Shown here: positions 8,734 through 17,992 of the stretch, piece by piece
How the letters are laid out: each line of letters opens with the position of its first letter
Numbering within the stretch: the first letter of the stretch is position 1
Source of the DNA: Serpens gallinarum
GTDB lineage: Bacteria > Pseudomonadota > Gammaproteobacteria > Pseudomonadales > Pseudomonadaceae
Direction: 5' to 3'
NCBI RefSeq assembly: GCF_014836765.1
Contig: NZ_JACSQG010000002.1
Span: 124,001 to 188,000 of the forward strand
Length of the DNA stretch: 64,000 nt
Position numbers and translations under genes: made by a program
Notes under the pieces: model-generated
What the model saw: only the letters and a program-made list of their open reading frames with translations
Databases searched by the model: none
What the model was told of the DNA's origin: nothing

Positions 8734-11517
8734 ATGAGTCAAGTGCCCCTCGTCCTGGTGGACGGTTCCTCCTATCTGTATCGCGCCTTCCACGCCCTAC
8801 CGCCGCTGACCACCTCCAAAGGCCTGCCGACCGGTGCGGTCAAGGGCGTGCTGAACATGCTGCTCAGCCTGCGCAAGCAGTACCCGGACAGCCCCTTTGC
8901 CGTGGTGTTTGACGCCAAGGGCGGCACCTTCCGCGATGAGTTGTTCGCCGACTACAAGGCCAACCGGCCGTCGATGCCCGATGAGCTGCGCCTGCAGATC
9001 GAACCGCTGCACGCCAGTGTGCAAGCCCTCGGCCTGCCGCTGCTGTGCGTCGAAGGAGTCGAGGCCGACGACGTGATCGGCACCCTCGCCCGCCAATGTG
9101 CCGCGCAGAGCCGCGACGTGGTGATTTCCACCGGCGACAAGGACATGGCGCAATTGGTCTGCCCCCATGTCAGCTTGGTCAACACCATGACCGGCAGCGT
9201 CTATGACGTCGAGGGTGTTAAGACCAAATTCGGCGTCGGTCCCGAACTGATCATCGACTTCCTCGCGCTGATGGGCGACAAGGTCGATAACATTCCCGGC
9301 GTGCCGGGGGTCGGCGAGAAAACCGCGCTGGGCCTCCTGACCGGGATTCCCGGTGGTCTGGACGGGCTGTATGCCAATCTCGACAAGGTCGCCGAGCTGC
9401 CGATTCGCGGCGCCAAGACCCTCGGCGCCAAGCTCGCCGAACATCGGGAGATGGCGTACCTCTCTTACCAGCTGGCCACCATCAAGCTGGACGTGCCGCT
9501 GGATATCGAGATCGAACAGCTGCACCCCGGGGCAACGGATGACGCGGCGCTGATCGAGTTGTACCGTGAGCTGGAATTCAAGACCTGGCTCAATGAACTG
9601 CTGCGCAAGGCGCCGCCAGCCCCCGCGCCGAGCCAGCCGGGCGCCAGCGGCGACCTGTTCGCCGAGCCGGCGGCACTCGAAGCCGAAACAGCGCTCGTCG
9701 ACACCGAGAGCCGCTACGAAACCTTGCTCGATCCGGCCCGTTTCGACGCCTGGCTGGACAAGTTGCGCGCTGCCCCGCTGTTCGCCTTCGACACCAAAAC
9801 CGCGGGCGAGGACGCCCAGCAGGCGTTGCTGGTCGGCTTGTCCTTCGCGGTCGACTGCCATGAGGCAGCTTATGTGCCGCTGGCCCATACCTACATGGGT
9901 GTGCCGCAGCAGCTGGACCGTGACAGAGTACTTACGGCCCTCAAGCCGTTGCTGGAAGATCCGGCCAGGGCCAAGGTCACCCAGCACGGTAAATTCGACA
10001 TGAATGTGCTGGCGCGCTATGGCATCGAGGTGCGCGGCCTGGCGTTCGACACCCTGCTCGAATCCTATGTGCTGGACTCCGTCGCCACGCGCCACAACAT
10101 GGACGCCCTGGCGCTGAAGTACCTCAACCACGGCACCATCCGCTTCGAGGATATTGCCGGCAAGGGTGCCAAGCAGCTGACGTTCGACCAGATTGCCTTG
10201 GAGCAGGCCGGTCCCTTTGCGGCCGAGGATGCCGATCTCACTCTGCGCCTGCATCAGAGTCTGTGGCCCAAGCTGCAGGCGGTGCCGAGCCTGGCCAGTG
10301 TGCTGACCGACATCGAAATGCCGCTGATGCCGGTGCTGGCGCGTATCGAGCGCCAAGGTGCGCTGGTGGATGCCAAGCTGCTCGGTGAACACAGCCGCGA
10401 ACTGGGCGAACGTCTGGTGCAGCTGGAGCGCGAAGCCTTTGCCATTGCCGGCGAGGAATTCAATCTTGGCTCGCCTAAGCAGTTGGGGGTGATTCTCTAC
10501 GAAAAGCTCGGCTTGCCTGTCCTGAGCAAAACCGCCAAGGGGCAACCTTCTACCGCTGAAAGCGTGCTCGCCGAACTGGCCGAGCAGGAGTATGAGCTGC
10601 CTAAGGTACTGATGCAGTACCGCAGCCTGAGCAAGTTGAAGAGCACTTACACCGACCGCCTGCCCGAACAGATCAACCCGCAGACGGGACGCATCCACAC
10701 CAGTTACCAACAGGCCGTCACGGCGACCGGGCGTTTGTCTTCCCAAGACCCGAACCTGCAGAACATCCCGATCCGCACCGCCGAAGGGCGGCGCATTCGT
10801 CAGGCGTTCATCGCGCCCGAGGGTTACAAGCTGCTGGCCGCTGACTACTCGCAGATCGAGCTACGCATCATGGCCCACCTGGCCCAGGATGCCGGCCTGC
10901 TGCATGCGTTCCAGAACAATCTGGACGTGCACCGTGCGACCGCCGCTGAGGTGTTCGGCGTCCCGCTGGATCAGGTCAGTCATGATCAGCGGCGCAGCTC
11001 CAAGGCGATCAATTTCGGCTTGATCTACGGCATGAGCGCCTTTGGCCTGGCCAAGCAGATCGGTGTCGACCGCAAGGAGGCCCAGGCCTATATCGACCGC
11101 TACTTCGCTCGCTATCCCGGTGTGCTCGCTTACATGGAACGCACCCGCGAGCAAGCCGCCGCCCAAGGGTACGTCGAGACGCTGTTCGGCCGTCGTCTGT
11201 ACCTTCCGGAGATCAACGCGAAGAACGGCGCGATGCGCAAGGCGGCGGAGCGTACCGCCATCAACGCACCCATGCAGGGTACTGCGGCGGACATCATGAA
11301 ACGCGCCATGGTGGCGGTGGATACCTGGCTGCAGAACAGCGGCCTGGATGCGCGCGTGATTTTGCAGGTGCACGACGAACTGGTGCTGGAGGTGCGTGAA
11401 GAGCTGCTCGATCAGGTGCGTGAGCAGGTTATCTCCCTGATGAGCCATGCCGCTGAGCTGGCCGTGCCGCTCCTAGTTGAGGCAGGCATGGGTAACAACT
11501 GGGACGAAGCACACTGA
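8734..11517 (+). CDS. polA: DNA polymerase I, with altered 3'-5' exonuclease residues
   Basis: Repair and Okazaki-fragment polymerase, 927 aa against 928 in E. coli. Residues 1-290 are the 5'-3' exonuclease ([34 protein letters not shown]). Residues ~330-520 are the 3'-5' exonuclease domain, and the C-terminal part is the polymerase with motif A ([13 protein letters not shown]), motif B ([14 protein letters not shown]) and motif C (VHDELVLE). In the proofreading site, exo motif I reads FAFDTKT: K355 stands where E. coli has E357. Exo motif III has F495 in place of Y497, while D353, D422 and D499 remain. The ATG at 8734 gives the standard N terminus; the longer open frame from 8365 is not expected to be coding. 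Confidence 0.96.
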   Translation: MSQVPLVLVDGSSYLYRAFHALPPLTTSKGLPTGAVKGVLNMLLSLRKQYPDSPFAVVFDAKGGTFRDELFADYKANRPSMPDELRLQIEPLHASVQALGLPLLCVEGVEADDVIGTLARQCAAQSRDVVISTGDKDMAQLVCPHVSLVNTMTGSVYDVEGVKTKFGVGPELIIDFLALMGDKVDNIPGVPGVGEKTALGLLTGIPGGLDGLYANLDKVAELPIRGAKTLGAKLAEHREMAYLSYQLATIKLDVPLDIEIEQLHPGATDDAALIELYRELEFKTWLNELLRKAPPAPAPSQPGASGDLFAEPAALEAETALVDTESRYETLLDPARFDAWLDKLRAAPLFAFDTKTAGEDAQQALLVGLSFAVDCHEAAYVPLAHTYMGVPQQLDRDRVLTALKPLLEDPARAKVTQHGKFDMNVLARYGIEVRGLAFDTLLESYVLDSVATRHNMDALALKYLNHGTIRFEDIAGKGAKQLTFDQIALEQAGPFAAEDADLTLRLHQSLWPKLQAVPSLASVLTDIEMPLMPVLARIERQGALVDAKLLGEHSRELGERLVQLEREAFAIAGEEFNLGSPKQLGVILYEKLGLPVLSKTAKGQPSTAESVLAELAEQEYELPKVLMQYRSLSKLKSTYTDRLPEQINPQTGRIHTSYQQAVTATGRLSSQDPNLQNIPIRTAEGRRIRQAFIAPEGYKLLAADYSQIELRIMAHLAQDAGLLHAFQNNLDVHRATAAEVFGVPLDQVSHDQRRSSKAINFGLIYGMSAFGLAKQIGVDRKEAQAYIDRYFARYPGVLAYMERTREQAAAQGYVETLFGRRLYLPEINAKNGAMRKAAERTAINAPMQGTAADIMKRAMVAVDTWLQNSGLDARVILQVHDELVLEVREELLDQVREQVISLMSHAAELAVPLLVEAGMGNNWDEAH

Positions 11518-11575
11518 TTAGACCGGGTTCGCCAAGCTGGGCATCGGCCTTTTTCGGGCCCCTTTAAACAAAAAA

Positions 11576-11610
11576 CGCCGGACAGCCATGCTGCTTCGGC
11601 GATTTTTTTA
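11576..11610 (+). terminator. Terminator after polA
   Basis: Stem CGCCG...CGGCG, preceded by an A-run and followed by ATTTTTTTA. The flanking A and T runs would let it work on either strand, but only polA reads into it from the left. Confidence 0.7.
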
Positions 11611-11620
11611 TAAGGCGATT

Positions 11621-11648
11621 GAACTATTGCGGAGCATCCTCGGTCAGA
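11621..11648 (+). promoter_or_regulatory. Sigma-E/AlgU-type promoter for the downstream sRNA
   Basis: GAACTA (11621-11626), a 17-base spacer, then TCAGA (11644-11648). This is close to the GAACTT-N16/17-TCtgA consensus of the extracytoplasmic stress sigma factor AlgU/RpoE. Transcription would start near 11654. ErsA of P. aeruginosa is known to be AlgU-dependent, which fits. Confidence 0.68.
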
Positions 11649-11654
11649 CGCCTT

Positions 11655-11779
11655 GAATGGGTGAAGCCGTTCATTGCTCCTTGTTGTGTTTAGTGTTGGC
11701 AGATATCCGGGCCTCGCCATAGCGGTTCGGATTTGAACCTCGAACTTCCCCTCCCCATACGAAGTTCGAGGTTTTTTTT
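11655..11779 (+). ncRNA. ersA: ErsA-like (Spot 42-position) small RNA
   Basis: A probable ~125-nt sRNA between polA and engB, the position of Spot 42 in enterics and ErsA in Pseudomonas. It is preceded by a sigma-E-type promoter and ends in a strong intrinsic terminator: left arm at 11736-11748, right arm at 11761-11771, core stem CCTCGAACTTC/GAAGTTCGAGG, then eight T. The C-rich terminal loop (CCCTCCCCATAC) could pair with ribosome binding sites. ErsA is about 132 nt and acts with Hfq on envelope and exopolysaccharide targets in P. aeruginosa. Size, position, orientation and promoter type agree, but the 5' end is inferred. Confidence 0.75.
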
Positions 11780-11821
11780 GCCTGTAACACGTGCGTAAAC
11801 CGGGCGCAACGCAGCTGTGGT

Positions 11822-12478
11822 TCAGCCCTGCTGCTGGTCCTGTTCGGCTGCATTCTCGTCCTGGCCGAGCTCCAGCCAGTTGGCCAGCACCGCCAGCGCT
11901 TCATCAATGCCTTGGCGCTTGGGGGCCGAGAACAGCTGGACGCTGACCTCCTCGCCCCAGCCGTCGCGCACGTCTTTCTGCACCTTGAGCAGCGCATTCT
12001 TGGCCGCGCCGAAAGCCAGCTTATCGGCCTTGGTCAGCAAAATGTGCAGCGGCATCCCGCTGGCCTGCGACCAGTCGAGCATCAGGCGATCGAACTCGGT
12101 GAGCGGATGGCGGATATCCATCAGCAGGATCAGGCCGGCCAGGCTATTGCGGCTGCCCAAGTAGGCTTCCAGGTGCTTTTGCCAGTGCAGCTTGAGTGGA
12201 ATCGGCACTTTGGCGTAGCCATAACCAGGCAAGTCGACCAGGCGACGCTGTCCATCCAGTGCGAAGAAGTTGAGCAACTGCGTACGGCCTGGGGTTTTCG
12301 AGGTGCGCGCCAGGCTGGCATGGGTCAGGGTATTCAGCGCGCTGGACTTGCCGGCATTGGAACGTCCGGCGAACGCCACCTCCAGACCTTCGTCCGGCGG
12401 GCATTGATCAACCTTGGCGGCACTGATGAGAAAGGCGGCCTGTTGGCACAGGCCGAGGATCGGATTCTTGGTTGACAT
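11822..12478 (-). CDS. engB: Ribosome biogenesis GTPase EngB/YihA
   Basis: 218-aa TRAFAC-class GTPase needed for large-subunit ribosome assembly. The G1 motif is [10 protein letters not shown], switch and G3 are [11 protein letters not shown] and [11 protein letters not shown]4 is TKAD and G5 is SAPKRQG. The chosen ATG at 12478 gives the usual start ([20 protein letters not shown]). The open frame runs 123 codons further upstream, but that part overlaps the decayed cytochrome on the other strand and is not family-like. It is convergent to polA and the sRNA. Confidence 0.94.
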   Translation of the reverse strand: MSTKNPILGLCQQAAFLISAAKVDQCPPDEGLEVAFAGRSNAGKSSALNTLTHASLARTSKTPGRTQLLNFFALDGQRRLVDLPGYGYAKVPIPLKLHWQKHLEAYLGSRNSLAGLILLMDIRHPLTEFDRLMLDWSQASGMPLHILLTKADKLAFGAAKNALLKVQKDVRDGWGEEVSVQLFSAPKRQGIDEALAVLANWLELGQDENAAEQDQQQG

Positions 12479-12549
12479 GGGCTTTCCAGGGGTGCGACTC
12501 GGCGTCGCAGGCGGCGGTTTCGTTTCCGTTTCAGCGGCGCAAGTATATA

Positions 12550-12895
12550 ATGCCGCAGATTTTGTGTGCGCTTTGTTCCGTGGTTGTGTGGCAATGGGCT
12601 GGTAATTCACGCTCAGGCCGCACACTATCCGCAAACGGTCTTTTGAGCGTAGCTGCGGCGTCTGCCTTAAAAGACAGTTGCCCATGGCGCTACACACAGG
12701 GCGATACTGCCTGAAACTGCTGCTGGATAAGGCATGGGCACTCCGGTACCCCATGTCGTCAATGGATTCAACGCCATGCCGCCGAGCGGCATGTGGATGG
12801 ATTGCTCTGTCGAGGACTACAAGGCCGTCATCGAAGCGGATGAGCACGTAACTCCAAAAGCCCCTCTCACCCTTAGCCGTTATTGGATTAGCTGA
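12550..12895 (+). pseudogene. Decayed c5-type cytochrome c gene
   Basis: Remains of a small exported cytochrome can be read across several frames. An initial ATG at 12550 opens a hydrophobic leader, followed after a frame change by [12 protein letters not shown]. After another shift comes ERSCGVC (12654-12665 encode C-G-V-C). The next residues of a CxxCH site, HGAT, appear only after 17 extra bases (12666-12682). The C-terminal part from 12735 reads [19 protein letters not shown], then [15 protein letters not shown], closely like c5 cytochromes. The normal CMDC is changed to WMDC. Its final TGA overlaps the cytochrome c4 ATG. I recall an intact small cytochrome at this position in P. aeruginosa. 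At least three lesions argue against function. Confidence 0.7.
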
Positions 12896-13527
12896 TGAAC
12901 AAAGTACTCGTGAGTCTGCTGTTGACCCTGGGAATCACTGGTATGGCACAAGCTGCTGGCGATGCTGCAGCCGGCCAGACCAAAGTTGCACTCTGTGGCG
13001 CCTGCCACAACGCGGACGGCAACAGCGCTGCGCCGAACTTTCCGAAGCTGGCGGGCCAGGGTGAGCGTTACCTGCTCAAGCAGATGAATGACATCAAGGC
13101 CGGTTCCACTCCCGGTGCCCCCGAGGGCGTAGGCCGCAAGGTGCTGGAAATGACCGGCATGCTGGACCCCTTCAGCGACCAGGATCTGGCTGATATTGCC
13201 GCGTACTACTCCAGCCAGAAAATCAGCGTCGGCGCCGCCGACCCGGCTCTGGTTGAGCGTGGTGCCGCGCTGTATCGCGGTGGCAAGCTGGCCGAAGGCA
13301 TGCCTTCGTGCATCGGCTGCCACGCTCCGGACGGCAAGGGCAACGCTCCGGCAGCCTACCCGGCACTGGGCGGGCAGCACGCGACCTATGTCGCCAAGCA
13401 GCTGACCGATTTCCGTGAAGGTGTGCGCACCAACGATGGCGACACGATGATCATGCGTTCCATTGCTGCCAAACTGAGCAACAAGGACATCGCCGCGCTG
13501 TCCAGCTATATCCAGGGCCTGCACTGA
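12895..13527 (+). CDS. Diheme cytochrome c4
   Basis: Periplasmic electron carrier of 210 aa that passes electrons toward terminal oxidases. A signal peptide ([20 protein letters not shown]) is followed by two homologous heme domains with CGACH at residues 34-38 and CIGCH at 139-143. Distal Met ligands are plausible in the KVLEMTGML and TMIMRSIA segments. The two-domain length and the dsbA gene immediately downstream match the cytochrome c4 locus of pseudomonads and Azotobacter. A terminator separates it from dsbA, so the two may be transcribed separately. Confidence 0.92.
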   Translation: MNKVLVSLLLTLGITGMAQAAGDAAAGQTKVALCGACHNADGNSAAPNFPKLAGQGERYLLKQMNDIKAGSTPGAPEGVGRKVLEMTGMLDPFSDQDLADIAAYYSSQKISVGAADPALVERGAALYRGGKLAEGMPSCIGCHAPDGKGNAPAAYPALGGQHATYVAKQLTDFREGVRTNDGDTMIMRSIAAKLSNKDIAALSSYIQGLH

Positions 13528-13543
13528 GCGCAGGGTCTGCATT

Positions 13544-13575
13544 AAAAAAAGGGTGGCGATGGCCGCCCTTTTTTA
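13544..13575 (+). terminator. Terminator after cytochrome c4
   Basis: A-run, stem GGGTGGC-GATG-GCCGCCC, then TTTTTT: a canonical intrinsic terminator 17 bases past the stop. Confidence 0.9.
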
Positions 13576-13669
13576 TTTCCGGCCTCGTTACAATCAAGGA
13601 ACCGCCGCAGTGCGGTTTCGGTCGAAATGCGGCCGACAGCGGTCCGAAATCTCAGTCTAGGAGTCAACC

Positions 13670-14299
13670 ATGCGTAACCTGTTACTCAGCGCCGTTCTGG
13701 CGGCCACCAGTCTTTTCGGCATGGCTGCGCTGGCCGCCGATTATCAGGCGGGCAAGCAGTATGTCGAGCTGAGCAGCCCGGTCCCGGTGTCCCAGCCGGG
13801 CAAGATCGAAGTGGTTGAACTGTTCTGGTACGGCTGCCCGCACTGCTATCAGTTCGAACCGACCCTGAATGCCTGGGTGGATACCCTGCCCGATGACGTG
13901 AACTTCGTCCGCGTACCGGCCATGTTCGGCGGTGTGTGGAATACCCACGGCCAGCTGTTTCTCACCTTGGAAGCCATGAAGGTCGATCAGCAGGTTCATG
14001 AGGCGGTATTTGCCGCCATCCACCGCGATGGCAAGAAGCTCGCCACGCCCGAAGCCATGGCCGAACTGCTGGCCGAGCAGGGTGTGGACAGCGAAGCTTT
14101 CCTCAAGTCATACAAATCATTTGCCGTAAAAGGGCAGATGGAAAAGGCCAAGAAGCTGGCCATGGCCTATCAGATCACCGGCGTCCCGGTGCTGGTGGTC
14201 AATGGCAAGTACCGCCTGGACCTCGGCTCCGCCGGCGGCCCGCAGCAAGCGGTGGCGGTGGCTGATTTCCTGATCGCAAAGGAGCGCGCAGCCCAGTGA
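13670..14299 (+). CDS. dsbA: Thiol:disulfide interchange protein DsbA
   Basis: Periplasmic oxidase that introduces disulfide bonds into exported proteins, 209 aa. A signal peptide ends near ALAA (residue ~22). The active site CPHC is at residues 56-59 within FWYGCPHCYQFEP, and the cis-proline loop appears as TGVPVLVVNGKY. Both belong to the thioredoxin-fold DsbA family. The SD-like AGGAG at 13660-13664 supports the ATG at 13670. The proximity of a c-type cytochrome fits, since heme attachment needs managed thiols. Confidence 0.95.
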   Translation: MRNLLLSAVLAATSLFGMAALAADYQAGKQYVELSSPVPVSQPGKIEVVELFWYGCPHCYQFEPTLNAWVDTLPDDVNFVRVPAMFGGVWNTHGQLFLTLEAMKVDQQVHEAVFAAIHRDGKKLATPEAMAELLAEQGVDSEAFLKSYKSFAVKGQMEKAKKLAMAYQITGVPVLVVNGKYRLDLGSAGGPQQAVAVADFLIAKERAAQ

Positions 14300-14351
14300 A
14301 GCCCGCGTCGCTGCCGATTCGCTCAGCCCGGCCCGGCTATCGGAGCTGTTG

Positions 14352-15221
14352 ATGCTGCGCCGTCGCCTGTCTCGCACGCCTGCAGCCTGCAAACCTCAGG
14401 TCAACTCGCAGGGTCAGGATTGCCGCGGCTTGCCTGCCGATGGGTTGTTACGCCTGTTGAGTTTCAATATCCAGGTCGGGATCAGCACGCAGCGTTATCA
14501 CCATTACCTGACCCGTAGTTGGCAGCATCTGTTGCCCCATGCGGGGCGCGCCAATAACTTGCAGCGTATTGGCGAACTGCTGGGCGATTACGATCTGGTG
14601 GCGTTGCAGGAAGTCGACGGCGGCAGTCTGCGCTCCGGTTATGTCAATCAGGTCGAGCGCCTCGCCCAGTTGGGCGACTTTCCCTATTGGTATCAGCAGC
14701 TCAATCGCAACCTTGGGCATTTTGCCCAACACAGCAACGGCTTGCTCAGCCGTCTGCAGCCACAGGGGCTCGAGGATCATCCGCTGCCGGGTCCGGCCGG
14801 CCGTGGCGCCATCCTGCTGCGTTTCGGCGAGGGCAAGAATGCCCTGGCGGTGGTGATGATGCACCTGGCGCTGGGCGCTCGGGTACGCACCCGGCAGTTG
14901 GCCTATATTCGCGAGCTGCTCGGCGATTACCGGCACATGGTGCTGATGGGGGATATGAATACCCAGGCCGTTGAGCTGCTTGAGCACTCCCCGTTGCGTG
15001 ACCTTAGCCTGGTGGCGCCCCAGATTGCAGCCACGTTCCCCAGTTGGAAGCCGCAGCGCTGCCTGGACCACATCCTGCTTAGCCCGAGCTTGAGCCTGGA
15101 GCGGGTACAGGTGCTGGATCAGGCGATCTCCGACCATCTGCCTGTGGCGGTCGAGATTCGCTTGCCCCATCAGCTGGGGGGCGATGCCCTGCCTCAGAAA
15201 ATGAGTGAATCCGCGTCATGA
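14352..15221 (+). CDS. Endonuclease/exonuclease/phosphatase family protein
   Basis: 289-aa member of the EEP (DNase I-like) fold. The key motifs are LLSFNIQVG near the N terminus, DYDLVALQEVDGGS with the metal-binding Glu, a conserved HLALG, GDMNTQ, and the C-terminal SDHLPV with the catalytic His. There is no signal peptide or membrane helix. The substrate is unknown; EEP members hydrolyse nucleic acids or lipid/inositol phosphates. It overlaps the downstream diguanylate cyclase start by 4 bases, and the same pair occurs after dsbA in P. aeruginosa as I recall. Confidence 0.86.
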   Translation: MLRRRLSRTPAACKPQVNSQGQDCRGLPADGLLRLLSFNIQVGISTQRYHHYLTRSWQHLLPHAGRANNLQRIGELLGDYDLVALQEVDGGSLRSGYVNQVERLAQLGDFPYWYQQLNRNLGHFAQHSNGLLSRLQPQGLEDHPLPGPAGRGAILLRFGEGKNALAVVMMHLALGARVRTRQLAYIRELLGDYRHMVLMGDMNTQAVELLEHSPLRDLSLVAPQIAATFPSWKPQRCLDHILLSPSLSLERVQVLDQAISDHLPVAVEIRLPHQLGGDALPQKMSESAS

Positions 15222-16888
15222 GTTGTCCCGACAGCTTTGAAAATGGCGACCCCTGCCCGGCATTGCAGCGACTGCAGGCGGAAAATCAGCTGCTGCGCCA
15301 GGCCATGGTGCGCAGCAGTTTCGCTGTGGTGGGCCATGACAGTGCGGTTGATCACTGCCTGCGCGAGTTGCGCCAGGTATTGCGGGGCGAGGATGGCGCG
15401 CAGCTGGAAGCGGTGTTGGCGCAACTGGACATCGTCCTGGTGGATGTGGCAAGCAGGCGCAGCGCCAGCCTGCATGAGCAGCGCCATGCCCTGATCGGGC
15501 AGGCGACCAAACTGCAAACCTTGAACCTGTCTCAGGAGCTGCATCGCGCAATTACGCAGTTTTCCCAGGCGCTGGATGAAATCGATCCGCTGCAGCTGGA
15601 TTTGTCCGCGGCCCTGAGCGAATTCAATCAATATCAGTGGCAAGTGCTGGCGCAGTTCGTCGCCCACAAGTCGTTGGCGGCCGGTTTGCTGGAGGGTTTG
15701 GGTACGCCTGCGTCTGCCCTGCCAGCGGATAAATCTGCCGTGTCGAATGAACTCGACAGGGGCGTCAGTCCGTCCAGCGAGAACACCGCAGCGGCGGACG
15801 ATCAGCCATCCATGCTGGGCTACGCCTATATCGTCGGGCGGGTCGAAAGCGTCCTTTACGAGCTGTTCGAAGACGACGATCTGCCGGCGAACTATCAGCT
15901 CCAGGCACGACGGCTCAAGCGAAAGATCAATCGAGGCCTGCACGGCTACGAGCTGGTGACCGTAGTGGAAAGCCTGGCCCGCCTGGTGCGTGACGCTGCC
16001 TCCGACCAGCGCAGCCTGGGCGATTATCTTCAGCAATTGATTGAGCGTCTGGCCGAGTTCCAGGCGAGCCTGATGGACATGGATGCCGCTCAGGCCGACG
16101 AAGTGGCGTTGGCCCGCGATCTCGACCAGCAATTACGTGCGCATGTGGACCACCTGCAGCACAGCGTGCGCGAAGCCCAGGATCTGGAGCAACTCAAAAC
16201 CAGCCTTACCGAGCGCCTGGACAGCCTGCTGGCGAGCCTTACCCTGCAACGGGAGCAACGTGAGCGTCGCGATCAGGCGCTGCTTGGACGCCTGAAGGTT
16301 CTAGCGGAGCGGGTGGCCGAGCTGGAAAGCGAAGCCCAACACTACCGTGCGCACATCGACACACAACAACGACAGACGCTGCTCGACCCCTTGACCGGTC
16401 TGCCCAATCGCGCCGCCTGGAATGCCCGTTTGCGAACGGCAATGGAGCAGTGGCAGGCGCGCGGTGGCGATTTGCTGCTGGCAATTCTGGATGTCGATCA
16501 TTTCAAGCAGGTCAATGACAGCTACGGCCACCTGGCTGGGGATAAAGTGCTCAAGCTGATCGCCGACGCGCTGGTTCGCGAGCTGGGCGAAAAGGAATTC
16601 ATTGCGCGCTTTGGCGGCGAGGAGTTCGTTCTGTTGCTGCCCGATCGCAGTCTGGCGTCAGGACAGGACTTGCTGCGCCGTCTGCTGGCCAGCATCGAGG
16701 CCTGTCCGTTTCATTTCAAGGGCGAGCGCTTGCCGATTACCCTGTCTGCCGGCCTGGCGAGCTTTCGCAGCGCAGAGACCGGTGAGGAGGCCTTCCAGCG
16801 GGCTGACCAGGCGCTGTACCGGGCCAAGCATGAGGGCCGCAACCGGCTCGTGGTAGACGGCGAAATGACGGTCTGCCTGGCACCCTGA
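15218..16888 (+). CDS. Diguanylate cyclase (GGDEF), DgcH-like
   Basis: 556-aa soluble protein with long helical N-terminal segments (residues ~10-385, probably coiled coil near 310-390) and one C-terminal GGDEF domain. The active site is GGEEF at residues 466-470, in ARFGGEEFVLLLPD, with the upstream DPLTGLPNRAAWN and LDVDHFKQVNDSYGHLAGD motifs, so it should make c-di-GMP. The inhibitory RxxD site that usually precedes the signature is absent (GEKE instead), which suggests weak product feedback. It starts within the stop of the EEP gene (ATGA). The position matches dgcH of P. aeruginosa, from memory. Confidence 0.9.
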   Translation: MSCPDSFENGDPCPALQRLQAENQLLRQAMVRSSFAVVGHDSAVDHCLRELRQVLRGEDGAQLEAVLAQLDIVLVDVASRRSASLHEQRHALIGQATKLQTLNLSQELHRAITQFSQALDEIDPLQLDLSAALSEFNQYQWQVLAQFVAHKSLAAGLLEGLGTPASALPADKSAVSNELDRGVSPSSENTAAADDQPSMLGYAYIVGRVESVLYELFEDDDLPANYQLQARRLKRKINRGLHGYELVTVVESLARLVRDAASDQRSLGDYLQQLIERLAEFQASLMDMDAAQADEVALARDLDQQLRAHVDHLQHSVREAQDLEQLKTSLTERLDSLLASLTLQREQRERRDQALLGRLKVLAERVAELESEAQHYRAHIDTQQRQTLLDPLTGLPNRAAWNARLRTAMEQWQARGGDLLLAILDVDHFKQVNDSYGHLAGDKVLKLIADALVRELGEKEFIARFGGEEFVLLLPDRSLASGQDLLRRLLASIEACPFHFKGERLPITLSAGLASFRSAETGEEAFQRADQALYRAKHEGRNRLVVDGEMTVCLAP

Positions 16889-16919
16889 GGACCAGGCAGG
16901 CCTGTCATACGCAGAGCGT

Positions 16920-17405
16920 TCAGCCTTGCGGTGCGCGCAATTCCTGATAGCGCTGTTCAAGCTCAGCGCGGATCTTGCGTCGCTGCTCGGCCTGAAAGAA
17001 GCGCCGCCGCTCTTCAGCGGTTTCCGGCTGCAAGGGCGGTACTTCGGCAGGTTTGCCTTCCTCGTCCAGGGCCACCATGGTGAAAAAGCAACTGTTGGTG
17101 TGGCGCACCGAACGCTCACGAATATCCTCGGTGATCACCTTGATGCCGATTTCCATCGAGGTGCGCCCGGTGTAGTTGACCGAGGCGAGGAAGGTGACCA
17201 ACTCACCCACATGCACCGGTTGGCGGAACATCACCTGGTCCACCGACAGGGTCACCACATAACGGCCGGCGTAGCGGCTGGCGCAGGCATAAGCCACCTC
17301 GTCCAGGTACTTGAGCAACGTGCCGCCGTGCACGTTGCCGGAAAAATTGGCCTTGTCGGGGGTCATCAGTACTGACATCGACAATTGGTGGTTTCCGACT
17401 TCCAT
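16920..17405 (-). CDS. Hotdog-fold acyl-CoA thioesterase
   Basis: 161-aa thioesterase of the YciA/BACH 4HBT type, which hydrolyses acyl-CoA to free acid and CoA. The core is NVHGGTLLKYLDEVAYACASRY, where the HGG-x10-D pattern holds the active site, followed by VDQVMFRQPVHVGELVTF. The C terminus is a charged helix (EERRRFFQAEQRRKIRAELEQRYQEL), as in the Pseudomonas homologues. I prefer the ATG at 17405; in-frame TTG and GTG codons up to 17420 are possible alternatives. Confidence 0.87.
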   Translation of the reverse strand: MEVGNHQLSMSVLMTPDKANFSGNVHGGTLLKYLDEVAYACASRYAGRYVVTLSVDQVMFRQPVHVGELVTFLASVNYTGRTSMEIGIKVITEDIRERSVRHTNSCFFTMVALDEEGKPAEVPPLQPETAEERRRFFQAEQRRKIRAELEQRYQELRAPQG

Positions 17406-17525
17406 CACACTTTTCACCAACAGAAAAACGAGGCGCCACGATAGCCGAGGTGCGGCATTTTGTCCCGTGGCTAGTGGCTATTAGGTTAATTGTTTTATCG
17501 GTTTTCTGGCTGGGGCAAGGTTTTA

Positions 17526-17554
17526 TCTACTAAAGTTGGCGATATTTCTACTAA
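17526..17554. promoter_or_regulatory. Direct-repeat operator candidate for the Xre-RES module
   Basis: TCTACTAA occurs at 17526-17533 and again at 17547-17554, exactly 21 bases apart (two helical turns), 22 bases before the antitoxin ATG. Xre-type antitoxins commonly repress their own operon from such repeats. This is inference from position and spacing. Confidence 0.45.
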
Positions 17555-17575
17555 CTACCGGTGTACATCCATCCC

Positions 17576-17992
17576 ATGACTGTCACCAGCTTGCGTTCAG
17601 CGCACCCCGCCCAGGCGTTGGGTACAGAAGAAGAGCGGCGCGAACTGGCGCGCATTTTGGCGGCCTTGTTTGAACGCTGGGCGCTCGACACCGAGGTGCA
17701 GATGCAGCTGCTGGGCATGAGCCCCAACAGCCGCAAGCAACTGCCCAAATACCGTGCCGGTGAAAGCGCGCTGCCCAACAGCCGCGACACCCTGGATCGC
17801 GCCGGTTACCTGTTGGTTATCCACAAGGGGCTGCGCGTGCTGTTTCCCGAGGATGAAGAGCTGCGCTTCAACTGGGTGCGGCGGCGCAACCAGGCCCTGG
17901 ATGGCGCCACGCCGCTGGAAGTCATGGTGCGCGACGGCTTGATCGGTATCGCGCGCATTGCGCGGTTGGTCGATTTTCAGCGGGGTCGCTGA
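17576..17992 (+). CDS. Xre/MbcA/ParS-type antitoxin
   Basis: 138-aa protein with an N-terminal helical Xre-like DNA-binding region (ERRELARILAALFERW ... LLGMSPNSRKQLPKY) and the C-terminal toxin-binding domain typical of antitoxins paired with RES toxins (GATPLEVMVRDGLIGIARI). It is followed directly by the RES gene with a TGATG junction. The start at 17576 lacks a clear ribosome binding site; a GTG at 17561 is in frame. It should bind and neutralise the RES protein and repress the operon. Confidence 0.87.
   Translation: MTVTSLRSAHPAQALGTEEERRELARILAALFERWALDTEVQMQLLGMSPNSRKQLPKYRAGESALPNSRDTLDRAGYLLVIHKGLRVLFPEDEELRFNWVRRRNQALDGATPLEVMVRDGLIGIARIARLVDFQRGR

Noticed and set aside
8797-10746. 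649-aa minus-strand frame opposite polA
   Set aside because: Antisense of conserved polA motifs; no independent evidence of coding.
12472-12714. 80-aa frame that could be a small gene upstream of cytochrome c4
   Set aside because: It is one fragment of the decayed cytochrome, with its stop inside a recognisable c5-type region.
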